64,000 nt of DNA from contig OZ025261.1 in assembly GCA_964019135.1 (NCBI GenBank), positions 36,322,820-36,386,819 on the forward strand, read 5' to 3'. Below are positions 11,801 to 23,429 of this stretch, piece after piece. The notes under the pieces were generated by a model, which was given only the letters and a program-made list of their open reading frames with translations, ran no database searches and was not told where the DNA came from. The stretch's first letter is position 1. Every line of letters starts with the position of its first letter. This DNA is from Arenicola marina. Its lineage: Eukaryota > Annelida > Polychaeta > Arenicolidae. The position numbers and the translations under genes were made by a program.

Positions 11801-12709
11801 TGCACATCGCGCTCTTAGTGCTAAACATGGGTACAAACACTGTTCTGATCCCTGGCTCATTGCCCTGAGCCTGTCAATGCACATCGCACTCTAAGGGTTC
11901 GACACGGCCACATTTACTAATCTGGTTCCTAGCTCATTGCTCTGAGCCTGTCAATGCACATCGCACCCTGAGTGCTAGACACGGCCATATTCCCTGATCT
12001 GATCCCTGCCTCATTGCTCTGAGCCTGGCAATGCACATCGCCTCTTATGATGCCTCTTACCTGGCAGATGCAGTTGAGACAGTTGTCGGTGAACTGCGCG
12101 CTGACGGCTGCGCCACAAGAGAAAAAAGAAAGAAAATAGAAATATCAAACTGGAGCCGAATGTAACTCACATTTGGTGTTTATTTTCATTGATCCACAGA
12201 AAAACTAGACACGAGTAAATCAACTAAAAATCGGCAGCTTATTCCGCTGTACCGTCTGGTAATTACTTCGAAGACTCCAAAGGCAATGTCGAACAATTGA
12301 AGAAATAATGCAACATAGAAGTTTGGTTCAAGCTCATTAAAGAGCAATCTACAATCAAATATATGACCGTAATAAAGGACAGACCATTCCTGCCGTTGTC
12401 AAATCACCTAAGCTACTACTATAAACTGTCTCCAAAAAAGACAAGTGGAGCACCGTATACACAAAACGAGCATATATTTCGTGAATACACACCTTTTAAA
12501 AGACAGAAGGGTATATGCACGTTATAACGTTGAATGATATCATTAATGAGTATAATTGTAAGAAATAAAGTTTAATCCAAGGTAAATGTCGATTTCGCCA
12601 GAAACCCCCAAACGAAGCAGCAACAGAGAAAGAAGGATTGATGCGAAACCGAAGATAAGACAATATACCTACCAGCAATAGCAATCGCAAAGACGTAGAA
12701 CGGAAGCAT
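8870..12709 (-). CDS. i-type (destabilase) lysozyme, copy 1
   Basis: Secreted invertebrate-type lysozyme, expected to cleave the beta-1,4 bond of peptidoglycan in digestion or defence. Four coding exons read right to left: 12673-12709 (37 nt), 12061-12107 (47), 9522-9651 (130) and 8870-9093 (224). They total 438 nt, or 145 residues. All introns are GT-AG, in phases 1, 0 and 1. The protein starts with a hydrophobic signal peptide (MLPFYVFAIAIAA). Next comes CLNCICQVES, with the catalytic Glu equivalent to Glu18 of the Tapes japonica enzyme, then CVYDVYSDSCGPYQIK, with the Asp equivalent to Asp30. The family signature CEDYARIHNGGPNGC and YWANVQNCC follow. Even and abundant Cys indicate a disulphide-rich extracellular fold. 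Exons 3 and 4 nearly match copy 2 while exons 1 and 2 do not. Intron 2 is filled by a 77-bp minisatellite. Length is normal for the family. Confidence 0.95.
10295..12045 (+). repeat. 77-bp minisatellite in lysozyme 1 intron 2
   Basis: About 23 tandem units of 77 bp. CTGATCCCTGG motifs start at 10305, 10382 and 10459, giving the period. Each unit carries GATTGCTCTGAGCC, TCAATGCACATCG and AGACACGGGTACAACCACTG. The array ends only about 15-20 bp from the exon 2 donor at 12061, and the donor-proximal sequence still resembles a unit (GCACATCGCCTCTTATGATG). Units diverge by a few percent. Short minus-strand ORFs inside it are artefacts. Confidence 0.95.
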
Positions 12710-12760
12710 GGTTGTTTCGCTTGTGAATCCCTACAAGTGATTCTCCGCAGCTGAATCGTG

Positions 12761-12767
12761 TTTAAAT
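12761..12767 (-). promoter_or_regulatory. TATA-like box of lysozyme 1
   Basis: ATTTAAA on the minus strand, about 52-58 bp upstream of the ATG at 12709. Its position matches the clearer TATA boxes of copies 2 and 3. Confidence 0.4.
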
Positions 12768-12799
12768 GCTGACACCGTGGGAATGACGCCACGTGTTAG

Positions 12800-13470
12800 C
12801 AGTATCTGCACATATATCAACAACCAAGGTCGCCAGATTAGTCTGGGCAGCCTGTGCAGAATCAGGGGCCAACCCAAAACAATTGCAAGGTAATCAAACC
12901 TGTTTTTCTCATTCATGTATGTATCTGGTAATAACATTTCCAAAATCTATCAAAATCTATTGATTGGAATATATTTTTTACGGGCGTAGGATACCCTACC
13001 CCAGAAACACCAGAATGGATTACGTATTTGACCTTACACGAAGTGGCAGAAAAGCTTTGTAATTGAGAACCCTACTACGAATTTAGACCTTAGCAGCCTA
13101 TCCCTACTATAAGTTATGGATTGTTATTTCATCTACCAAATGCAACAAAAAAATTAAAATATCTTTAATATTATAATGTCTACATATTTTTTAATGAGGG
13201 ACCCCTCCCCAGGTTTTGTCAACTGTCTATCGACTCCGTGCATTTGCACAGCGCCGGATGAGTCTCAAGTGTGACAGACTGTAACTTTTCCATAAATTGT
13301 CCGATTTCCACAATTTAATCGACTATATAAGCGTTTTATCTATGGGCAGATCTAACGCCATGCCGGGGGGGGGGTGGGGCGACTCTATCTGCAACTGCAT
13401 CTGCAATTTTAATAAGTGAAACGTTATAGGCAAATGAGGTGTGCCTCAACCTCAACATCGGGGGGAAGTG
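12800..13470. other. Upstream flank of lysozyme 1
   Basis: No further exon or RNA gene is supported. Two poly-G runs (about 13365 and 13470) precede a dispersed repeat. Confidence 0.4.
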
Positions 13471-13474
13471 TGGG

Positions 13475-13790
13475 GGGGGGGGGTATTTATGTCCCTCGGG
13501 AAATTAGCTTTTCATTTGACCTTGTCTATGAACTGAGAATGATGATAATAATTCTTCGTGAACTGGGAATGAGGTAGAAAGCGACCGTCGTGATCAAGGA
13601 TTTTAATTAATCGTGAAATGGGAATTTTAATATTAAATAACGGTGAATCAGCAAATCGCCAATGTATAACATGCATCCGCCCTTTCCTTTGTCTGCGGGG
13701 AGTGCTCGTTTTAGCTCAGCGTGACCTGGGAGTCAAGAAATTTATTCTTCGTTATCAGGGAACACGATTTCCCCTTGCACCCCCCCCCCC
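13475..13790 (+). repeat. Dispersed repeat family, copy A
   Basis: Starts after a G run at GGGTATTTATGTCCCTCGGG, continues through CGTGAACTGGGAATGAG and GTGATCAAGGATTTTAATTA, and ends in GGGAACACGATTTCCCC next to a C run. Related copies lie at about 24465-24660 (same strand) and 28010-28225 (opposite strand). The G-run and C-run ends make weak terminal inverted repeats. It may be a non-autonomous element. Confidence 0.65.
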
Positions 13791-13794
13791 CCCC

Positions 13795-15265
13795 CCCCAG
13801 CCCCCGCCCAACATGGTGTGTCCCCTTTCCAAACTTTGGGGTTCTCCCCTCCAATAACTTATGATGTCTACGTTCGCGTAATTTAGGATACCACCACAAC
13901 CTGAGTGTCACCCCTCCCCCAAGTTGGGGCGTCTCCCCTCTTCTAAGTTAGGGTGTCTACCCTATCCTAAATTCGGGCACCACTCTAACTTGCGGTACCA
14001 CCCCAAGTTCGGGTGGTACAACTTGGAGCGTCTCCCTTAACCCATAACTTAAGGCCTCTCCCATCGCCACACTTGATGCCTCACCGTCTCCAAATATTTG
14101 GCGTCGTCCCTTCCCAAAGCTTGGATGCCTTCCCTCCCCAACCTGAGATGTCTTCTCTCCCCTAATTCGGGGTGTCTACCCCCCCCCCCCCCCCCTCATA
14201 ACTTGCCTCTCCCCTCTCTAAACTTGCGGTACACGTTAAAAACCTGGGGTATCTTTCCTCTCCTAATTAGGGGTGTCTCCCCTCTCCTAACTTGAAGCAC
14301 CACCTATACTTGGGGTGTCTCCCATCCCTTACTTTGGGGTATTTCCCCTCCTTTAACTTGGGTTGTCTTCCCTCTCCTAACTTGGAGTACCACCCCAATT
14401 TAGGTTGCCTCCATTTTTATAATGCATGGTGTCTCCCCTAAGGTGTCTCCCCTCCCCTAATCTGAGGTGCCTCCCCTCCCCTAAGTTGAGATATCTCCCC
14501 TCCCCTAACTTGGGTTGCCTCTCCTGTCAACAGTCCTGTTGACACTTTCATAACTTGGGGTCTTTCTCCTCCCCAAACTTGGGGTACTACCCGAATTTGG
14601 GTACTACAAGTTGCCAGAACTTGCGCACCATCCCTCCAGAACGTAGTGGGGGCGGATCTAGGAATTTGAAAACGGGGGTTGGGTGTTCACTTGTGGCACC
14701 ACCCCTAAATTGGGGTGTCTTCCCTTCCCTAAATTGGGATGTCTCCCCTCCCCTATCTTGGTGTACCACCCGCATATTGAATGTCCACCTACCCCCTAAC
14801 TTAGGCTACCACCCCAACGCTTGTTGTCTTCCCTATCCTAACTGAGGGTGTCTCCCCTTCCATAACTTAGGGTGTGTCCCATCCCCTAACTTGAGGTGCC
14901 TCCCCTCTCCTAGCTTAGGGTAGAACCCCAATTTGAAGTGTCTTCCCTCCCCTATCTTTCGGCAACACCTAAATTTTGAATGTTTCCCTTCCCCTAACTT
15001 GGGGTGCCTCCCCTCTCCTAGCTTAGGGCAGAGCCACTATTTGAAGTGTCTTCCCTGCCCTATCTTTAGGCATCACCTGGAGTTTGAATGTCTCCCCTCC
15101 CCTTGGGGTACCGCCCCAACTGGGGGTGTTTTCCTTCCAATAACTTGGGGTACCATCCAAACTTGGAGTGTCTGCCCTCCCTACTATCTCAGTCTCGCCT
15201 CCCCTAACTTAGAGTATTCCCCTCTCCTAACTCCTTAAACCCCCTAACCCCCGCCCCCACCCCTT
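13795..15265 (+). repeat. Degenerate C-rich tandem array, about 22-24 bp unit
   Basis: About 60 poorly conserved units of the type AACTTGGGGTGTCTCCCCTC with frequent expansions and gaps. Small ORFs here are only repeat translations. A fragment of the GGGGCGGATCTAG repeat family sits at about 14645. Confidence 0.85.
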
Positions 15266-15289
15266 TCCCCTTGGATCCTGCTGACTACC

Positions 15290-16165
15290 ATCTGTACCGA
15301 TGAAACATTACACTGACAGAGAGGAATTATACAATATTGGTCATCGTGGTGGGGAAAAAAATCATTTAACCTCCCCCCCCCCCCCCCCCTCAATCCCCTT
15401 CCCCTCCCAAATACATGTTTTATTCAGGATGAAACGCGTCAACAATCGATTGAATTGCGAATATCGGACAATGTATGAAAAAGTCTGTCAAACCTAAGAC
15501 CCATCCGGGGCACCCCCCCCCCGCCATGTAAATACACTGCGTCGATCGACAGTCGGAAAACAGAAAAGAGGTTCTGAATGTAAAGATTCCTATAAACTTT
15601 AATATACAATATATTTTATCGATGTTTGTTGTATTTTGCAGTTTATATAACTCTCTATCACGCAAACTGGAAATATGAGTATTATAGGTCACAATTCGTA
15701 GTTCGGGTTCTTGTGGGGTTAATAGGGTAAATAAGCCACCCACTTAAAAATACGTTCCAATAAATAGATTTTGGAAACACTACTGCTAGATACCTAAGGA
15801 AGGAGAAAAAACAGGTTTCATTACTATGGCAATTTGTTTTGGGTATATCCCTATTTTGCCCGGACTAGATATGTTATGGCGGACTATGGCGTGTTGAGAG
15901 CAAGCCAAGGATTAGGGACAAAAGTGTAAGCTGAATATGCCACTCTCGCAAAAAATATTGACTACTGACATTACAGTACAAGGTTGCTTTTAATGCAAGT
16001 GCAATTTTGGTAAGGAAGGCAGTTTAGCTTGTGTAAAGTTCGAGCAAAACATAAACGTTTACAGTGGTTTCCCAATGTGAGTTGATACTCGAAGGCAAAG
16101 TATTTAAGCGTGTATGACTACGCAGCAAGATGTGTACTCCTCGCAAGGCTTAACTTCACCATTCC
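15290..16165. other. Intergenic
   Basis: Nothing beyond a C run at about 15368-15390 and another at about 15514. No supported gene. Confidence 0.4.
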
Positions 16166-16169
16166 ATCG

Positions 16170-17330
16170 CAATCACAGGTGCCAACCTAGCTCCCCACAT
16201 CACCTCTGCCCCACGTAACCGCCAATCTCGCTCCTCACATCACCTCTGCCCCACGTAACGGCCAATCTCGCTCCTCACATCACCTCTGCTCCACGTAACC
16301 TAACCGCCAACCTCGCTCCTCACATCACCTCTGCCCCACGTAACCGCCAATCTCGCTCCTCACATCACCTCTGCCCCACGTAACCGCCAATCTCGCTCCT
16401 CACATCACCTCTGCCCCACGTAACCGCCAATCTCGCTCCTCACATCACCTCTGCCCCACCTAACCGCCAATCTCGCTCCTCACATCACCTCTGCCCCACC
16501 TAACCGCCAACCTCGCTCCTCACATCACCTCTGCCCTACGTAACCGCCAATCTCGCTCCTCACATCACCTCTGCCCCAAGTAACAGCGAAACTTGCTCCT
16601 CGCATCCCTTTTGCCCCACGTAACCTAACCGCCAATCTCGCTCCTCACATCACCTCTGCCCCACGTAACCTAACCGCCAATCTCGCTCCTCACATCATCT
16701 CTGCCCTACGTAACCGCCAATCTCGCTCCTCACATCACCTCTGCCCCAAGTAACAGCCAAACTCGCTCCTCGCATCCCTTTTGCCCCACGTAACCTAACC
16801 GCCAATCTCGCTCCTCACATCACCTGTGCCCCACGTAACCTAACCGCCAATCTCGCTCCTCACATCACCTCTGCCTCACGTAACCGCCAATCTTGCTCCT
16901 CACATCACCTCTGCCCCACCTAACCGCCAATCTCGCTTCTCACATCACCTCTGCCCCACCTAACCGTCAATCTCGCTCCTCACATCACCTCTGCCCCACC
17001 TAACCGCCAATCTCGCTCCTCACATCACCTCTGCCCCACCTAACCGCCAACCTCGCTCCTCACATCACCTCTGCCCCACGTAACCGCCAATCTCGCTCCT
17101 CACATCACCTCTGCCTCACGTAACCGCCAATCTCGCTCCTCAAATCACCTCTGCCCCACCTAACCGCCAATCTCGCTCCTCATATCACCTCTGCCCCACG
17201 TAACCGCCAACCTCGCTCCTCACATCACCTCTGCCCCACGTAACCTAACCGCCAACCTCGCTCCTCACATCAGCTCTGCCCCACGTAACCGCCAATCTCG
17301 CTCCTCACATCACCTCTGCCCCACGTAATA
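16170..17330 (+). repeat. 40-bp minisatellite
   Basis: About 29 units of 40 bp, each with CCGCCAATCTCGCTCCTCAC followed by ATCACCTCTGCCCCACGTAA. Some units carry a 5-bp CCTAA insertion. A divergent unit type (CTCGCATCCCTTTTGCCCC) recurs at about 16600 and 16770 in the same neighbour context, which suggests segmental duplication inside the array. Confidence 0.95.
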
Positions 17331-17394
17331 ATTCCCATTTCACTAAACATGGCTATGGGAGGTATACATTAAGGAGGTTCCCGGCATCACTGTG

Positions 17395-17408
17395 GCGCCA
17401 TCTGGTGG
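17395..17408 (-). promoter_or_regulatory. CTCF-core-like motif
   Basis: The minus strand reads CCACCAGATGGCGC, a perfect match to the CTCF core consensus CCASYAGRKGGCRS. It is shared in a 17-18-bp context with 25897-25910. Binding is inference. Confidence 0.4.
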
Positions 17409-17419
17409 ACTATGCCGCT

Positions 17420-18385
17420 GCGATCTGGCGATAAGCTGGTACCGCCGCTCATACTCATACTTGTAAGCACCGTGAGCGAGCGGGCGAAGTTGGGCCGCGG
17501 AACTAGGCTAATCTGGCGAATGCTCTATTGTCCGCAGCGCGTCATCGTTTATTTCTTGTTTATGTAACAAAGTCCAAGCAAACTAAAGAACTTATTGGGA
17601 TGTATAAATATATCTTTGAACGAAGTGGCACTAGAAACAAGCCGGCAACTTTCATAGCGTTGACAACACAGGCACAGTAAATCAGTGGGGGAGGCGTGGG
17701 TGGGGGGGAGTGTATAGGGATCTCCCACATCATCGTATCATCCTAGGCCTATATGCTTACACGTTTGGTTGCTTAAATTTTTTCATGTAAATTTGATAAC
17801 ACCAAGTATCTTATTCACTTGTGTCTCTAGTTCAGCATGTTTCCCATTGCTATCGTGTTCGCTATGCACCCAAAAGTTGCAGTAAATTATTAGAGTAATG
17901 GTGCCGTTAATAAGTTACATACAACGATGTCCTTATTAACGCGGAAGCCCACATGGTGTATACTTGGCGTATGTATTAACGCGTTTCGCTATATATCTAC
18001 ATATTCATCTCAGCTTGCAACTGTGTCTGAGTCGAGCATTGATTAGTACGTGGCTCTACTTAAAGATAAAGTGCACTTGTGATTTGTTTCCTAACACAGC
18101 AAAGGTTACCATGTATATTACATGTCCAATTCAACTCATAGCCACGCTTGAGTCAATTACATTCAGGCTTACTCATAGCATTATGACACAGAGGTTTAAA
18201 TTAGCACACCAAAGGTTCACTGTCAGTTTCAGAGTAATATCTCGTTATAGCCAACAAGCCATACACAATTGAAAACGCTTTCACGCGATGTACAATGTAT
18301 TGATACTAAATCTGCCTTCAACACAGAACGACACAATGAGCACAGAACGTCACGCACATAACCTTAAAATGAAAAGTCATCATAA
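17420..18385. other. Intergenic, left flank of the LINE
   Basis: No gene is supported. There is a G-rich run at about 17690-17710. DNA just before 18389 may be the 5' UTR of the LINE fragment but has no recognisable motif. Confidence 0.4.
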
Positions 18386-18388
18386 AAC

Positions 18389-19545
18389 ATGGGGATAAAA
18401 ATCACAAGCTTTAATGCAAGGGGATTGCGTGATAAATTAAAAAGAAAAGCCGTCTTTCAGCATCTCTTTGAACAACAAAATGGAATAATATTCCTACAAG
18501 AAACACATAGTGATGTACAGTCCGAGAAGGACTGGAAAAACGAGTGGCATGGAGAAATACTCTTCTCCCATGCGACATCTCAGAGACGAGGTGTCGCAAT
18601 ATTATTCCCTAATCATCTACAGTTTCATATAGATAGTTGCGCGTCTGACACTGATGGCAGATACATCTGGGTAAATGTCACCATTGGTAGCGATACTTAG
18701 TGTTTGCTTAATATCTACGCTCCCACCAAAGATTATCCAAGATCGCAACTTTAATTTGGAACTGAAATATCAAATCTAATGGTAACCCATGGCGATCAAA
18801 ATATAATAATTGGAGGAGATTTTAATATATGTTTAAATCCGCAAGTTGACAAGCGCGGTGGTAAAATAGAACAACCCACAGAATACACGAAGTGTCTCTT
18901 AAATTTGATGGAAGTTTATGAATTGAACGATATTTGGCGGGTCCGAAATCCCACTGCCAAAAGATTTACCCATAAACAAAAACGAAGTTGGGGATGGTGT
19001 ACTCTAGAATTGATTATTTTCTCACATCTGCCCAACTGGGGTATTTTATAAGTGATGTAGATATACGAACCAGAGCATTTTCAGATCATTCAAGTATTCA
19101 GTTATCATTAAGTCCAACCGGGGTACCAAAAAGAGGGCGAGGATTCTGGAAATTTAATGTTTCTCTACTGCGTGATCAAAGCTATGTTGAATCCATAAAA
19201 CGGTGTATAGCGGAGTGCAAAATCCGTTATGCCAGCACTAATGATAAAGGATTGGTTTGGGATGTAATCAAGTGTGAAATCAGAAGTAAAAGTATCAGCT
19301 ATAGTAAGTTTAAGACCAAAAGTGAACGTAACAGAAAAGATGAGTTAGTAAAACGACTGAATAGCTTAGAGTTAAAGCAGGATCAAACGGGCGCAACTAC
19401 CGATGAAATGATGCTCTTACAACGACAGTATGAAGATCTCCAAAGGTATGAAGCCCAGGGTGCATTGGTTAGGGCAAGAGCGGTACGAATTGAAAATGAT
19501 GAAAGAAACACAAAATACTTTCCCATTCCGACCCTCAGAATTATC
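18389..19545 (+). mobile_element. Tx1/L1-like LINE fragment: endonuclease without reverse transcriptase
   Basis: The translation carries an apurinic endonuclease domain of the exonuclease-III type: SFNARGL, FLQETHS, GGDFN, SRIDYF and AFSDHS. These hold the expected catalytic Asn, Glu, Asp, Asp and His. The order and the W..WHGEILFSHATSQRRGVAILF style of sequence fit L1/Tx1-like non-LTR elements. A coiled, charged linker follows and ends near RNTKYF. Two in-frame stops (about 18698 and 18749) and a frameshift near 18990 make it a pseudogene. Reverse transcriptase is absent, so the 3' end is lost. That is the opposite of the usual 5' truncation of LINEs and suggests a later deletion or rearrangement. 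Confidence 0.88.
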
Positions 19546-19559
19546 GGCACACAATTTCC

Positions 19560-21120
19560 ATGTTCAGGGTCATTTTACCGAAAAACGAGGTAGAAGACCC
19601 ATATATTTTTTTCTCCTTTTTGAACAAACAAGGAGCAAGCTTGTTACAGACAAATTGTTATTAACTTTGTCTGAGCCGTTTTTTTTCTGTTGAATATTTC
19701 GTGTCGAAATTCCAAAATTCTCCATTGACGGCCATTATAAAATTATATGTGACCCCCTACCTATTCAACGTCATTTTGACAGAAAAGTAGGTAGAAGACA
19801 TATCTTTTTTATGTTATTTTATCGTTTTGGATACACAGTACTATAACTGGAAAAAATGCCAAGAAGTTTGTCTGAAAAAAATGTAATCTATGCATCTACC
19901 TTAAACTATTTGGAGGCGATGAAGCGCAGAACTTTCGGAATATACAAGGACAAATTCGTCTTCAAAACACTCGAAAGCTAAACATTGCGTTCATAAAGTT
20001 AGCCCTGCACCCGCTCTTTCGCGAGTTTCCCAAAACAGCGAGTGACGTCACAGAGTTTCACGTACCTCCGCGGGAACAAAAATGGCGAGAGCAAGTGATT
20101 CCGCTGTCAAAATGTGAAAGTGCATGGAGTAACAACAGACTGATGCGTCATTAAACCACATGATAAAGATAAAATAAGACCAGTTGGATCACTTTTAGAT
20201 CACGAAAAGACAAAGTTTTTTCATTCTTTGTAAGTTTTCTGTTTGAAGCGCTGCGCCAATGTTGCCACCATGGTAAAATCCGTGCGACGTCATAATGCCT
20301 CGTTTTCGTAGGAAATGCAAAAAAAAACCTTAGTTTCTCAGTCGTTTTGTCCCGTCGTAACAAATATTTGTCATTGTGATGGCGCAAATAAATGAAAAAT
20401 ATGTCGTCTATCCGTTTTGTGCAGCTATATTTCTTAAATATTCTTAATCATATCTCTAGGCCTTCCGCAATGGACCCATCCCTCGGCGCCTGGCTTTTGC
20501 GCAGGTAGTCTGGTTCCCAGTCTCTCTCTTAGCGTAACATACACGTCACACCTACGTCACAGATAGTCAGGATACCAGTGTGCGCAGAGATTCTAAACTC
20601 GTTCCGAACACGTGCTTCGTTTGTTTGTCCCCAAAATGAGTAAACCGGAATTCTAAGCGAACGAGACTGTATAGGCCTATTGCGCAATCGTCGTAAATCG
20701 TAACCACGGCTAAAGACAACCGGGTATCCATGAAGGAAAACCTGTATAGTGAATGGCCGTTACTCTCCTAGTGTGTAAGGTCATTAAAACAGAGTGGTCA
20801 GTTCGTTTATTAGCTTACATACATACCAGGCCAGGTTTTAGTGAAATGAGTGAATTATATTCTTCTACTTTCACATTTAATGTTTCATAGTTCACGGTTA
20901 TGAATGATTTTACTCGCATGCAATGCTTTGTTGGCAAATCAGTATGGATCAGCACATCAACACCCCCCCCCCCCCCCCCGCGTCCGTCTCAGAATTTACA
21001 GCCAGTCGTAGATCTTACAATTGCGTTCTGAGTCGGGTCAAGAATATGACGTAACTATGTGAAATCGCGGCTTATGCTCCCGGACCAATAATGCGCACGA
21101 CATATCTATGTCAACCTTCA
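19560..21120. other. Intergenic
   Basis: No gene is supported. A degenerate motif (TCATTTTACCGAAAAACGAG and TCATTTTGACAGAAAAGTAG, each followed by GTAGAAGAC) occurs twice, near 19571 and 19771. A C run lies at about 20962-20980. Confidence 0.4.
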
Positions 21121-21186
21121 GCCTACTAACTCCTGCTGACAGAAGAAGCACCCCTGAAACAGTTTTTGTTTGTGTAAAGACGCAAA

Positions 21187-21192
21187 TTTATT
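21187..21192 (-). promoter_or_regulatory. Polyadenylation signal of lysozyme 2
   Basis: AATAAA on the minus strand (TTTATT on plus), about 62 nt past the stop codon at 21254. Confidence 0.6.
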
Positions 21193-21253
21193 TGTTGCTG
21201 GTGATCTGTCGTAGTCAAGCAACTGCTAACGACACGAGATGTACGACAGTTGC

Positions 21254-23355
21254 TTAGCAACCAGAAGTAGTGGCGCAGCAGTTCTGGACATTGGCCCAGT
21301 AGCCCTCGGTGTTGGGGTTGTTGCAGCCGTTGGGGCCTCCGTTGTGGATCCTGGCGTAGTCCTCGCAGGTCGGGGTGCGGCCCCCGGTGCAGTAGGTGCC
21401 GTAGCGAGCCATATAATCCCTCACGCACTGACTGGAGCACGTGTAGTCGTTGGCGCAGTTACGCCACGCCGTGTCGTCTGGAAACGAATCAAACATCGGG
21501 TCAGGGCTACTGCTCTGATTGGTCTCTCGCATATGTACGGATAAAACAGGGTATGGAAAAAAATGGAAATCTACCCCAGGAAATCAGGCTTTCTGATGAT
21601 AATGCTTGACCAATGTTTGCGTATAATGATGCCCAGCCAACGAATTATCCACGAATTATCGTCGGATCCAACAAATGTCAGCAGGTGAAAGACTTTGCGA
21701 TATAGGCAAGGCACCATTGCAGGTAGATTAATATGGGCGCCCCAAACAAATTGATTAACTTCGTAATATTGGTGCTCTCATTTCTGTTATATAGACTGGC
21801 TTCTCGACACTAAAGACGGTGCCAGCCGAGATAGATGGCAAATGCAAAGGTGTATATCTTGTTAAATGGGACCGATGTTGAAAGAACCCTACGTTTTATA
21901 AGTACGATCACGTTATAATTCGAACCTCTGTCAACGTGTATTATATGTTTGGGTGAATACAATTCATATAAAAAAGTAGGAATAACGCAATAGCGGTTAG
22001 GCTTACAGTTGCTGCAGGTGGAGGGGTCGATGTACTGGCAGTCGCAGTAGTACTCGATCTTGATCTGGTACGGGCCGCAGCTGTCAGAGTACACGTCGTA
22101 GACACACCCGATGTTAGGGTTGCAGTTAGACTCCACCTGTCAACAAAATACAAATCTGGACCGGGGCACACACATTCCCTCATTCGTCCGGCTCCTTTCT
22201 ATTCTGATTAAGTGTTTCCATATTATGACTTCAAAAAGATTCTAAGTCCAGGAAAATGTGTACGCTGGACATAGGATTACTACAGCAATAGCGCGAGTTA
22301 GCGGGGCGCTAGGCAATTTTATTGGCCCGATATCAAACTGTAGCAGCCCGCCAATTTCTATAATAATGAAAATGAAGGGCTGCTACAGGTTGATGGAAGG
22401 GCCCAAAAAATGTCTAACGACATGCAAAACTCACGTTATTACTATTATTACGAGTTGAATTTAAGTTCTAGATGATCATTCACATGATGGGTTGTGGTCC
22501 TGCTCTCATGACATGGTTTCCTGTTCACTAAACTGATTCTATAAGGCATCGAAGGAGTGAATGACATCTTGAACCAGTGTACAATGCAGTAAAGTTGTGT
22601 ATATATCCAATGTCTAATACAATCAACGATTGTATAATGCAACAAACGAACTATAATGTGGATATTCCAGTGAACCTTACAGTCAACCAATGTATATTAC
22701 ATCCAACCACTGCATATTACAGTCAACCAATGTACATTACAGTCAACCAGTTTATATTCCAGTCATCCAGGGTATACTGCAGGGAACCAGTCGCAGTCTG
22801 AAGCAGGGCACGCAGCATAACTTATTATAACCAATGTCAGATCTGGTTGAAGGAATACATCATGCGGTGCCCAGAGATGGCTACATACGGGTGTTTGCCA
22901 TTCTGACCGACCGCTCACTCACCTGACAGATACAGTTCAGACAGTTGTCGCTGATGGCGGCATTGGCGGCTGCAAACACAGGAAGACAACGATAAAAACT
23001 GCGAAGGTTCAAAATGGAAGACCATTATGCATCTATATTTATGTAAAGTCTATATTTGGCCAAGCTGTGTCGGCCTTCAATCACTATAGCAACGGGTGGT
23101 CACTCTCCACATCGCAACTCTCAATGGTCGAGCCCGAGGGGGGTTCGGGGGGCCCCCCCCCTCCCCCTAAACCGAGCCGCTTGGTGAAGAAGGTATATCT
23201 AAATAATTACATGAAATTAGAGAAAGTCAAATGTTGCGCCCCCCTCCCCCGGCCCTCCCCTCCCCCGACCCATAAACCAAAGTCCTGGATCCGACTCTGA
23301 CTCCCATCACTGACTTACCTGCGATAGCCAGACCGAAGATGAGATAGGAAAGCAT
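21254..23355 (-). CDS. i-type (destabilase) lysozyme, copy 2
   Basis: Secreted invertebrate-type lysozyme, 145 residues. Four coding exons read right to left: 23319-23355 (37 nt), 22923-22969 (47), 22007-22136 (130) and 21254-21477 (224). Lengths and phases are identical to copy 1. The signal peptide is MLSYLIFGLAIAA. The mature part begins around ISDNCLNCICQVES and keeps the catalytic Glu there and the Asp in CVYDVYSDSCG. It then has the CEDYARIHNGGPNGC signature and ends NCCATTSGC. It differs from copy 1 at only a few positions in exons 3 and 4, clustered near the two splice-distal ends, whereas the signal-peptide and exon 2 parts differ strongly. The ~60 bp of intron 2 next to exon 3 is nearly identical in both copies. 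A TATA box lies 64-70 bp upstream and a polyadenylation signal 62 nt downstream, so the gene looks intact. Confidence 0.95.
22600..22795 (+). repeat. Degenerate ~21-bp tandem repeat in lysozyme 2 intron 2
   Basis: Eight or so loose units of the type CAGTCAACCAATGTATATTA. Intron 2 thus carries tandem repeats in all three lysozyme genes. Confidence 0.7.
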
Positions 23356-23418
23356 GGCGATATCTGTATTGATGATGCACCTTGCCGAGTGAATAGCTCA
23401 CATCCACAGCGCATCCCT

Positions 23419-23425
23419 CTTATAG
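23419..23425 (-). promoter_or_regulatory. TATA box of lysozyme 2
   Basis: CTATAAG on the minus strand, about 64-70 bp upstream of the ATG. Placement agrees with copies 1 and 3. Confidence 0.55.
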
Positions 23426-23429
23426 TGCC

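Noticed and set aside
16170-17330. Regular 40-bp repeats that might suggest a CRISPR array
   Set aside because: Units are directly contiguous with no unique spacers, the genome is plainly eukaryotic, and no cas genes are present. The same applies to the other arrays.
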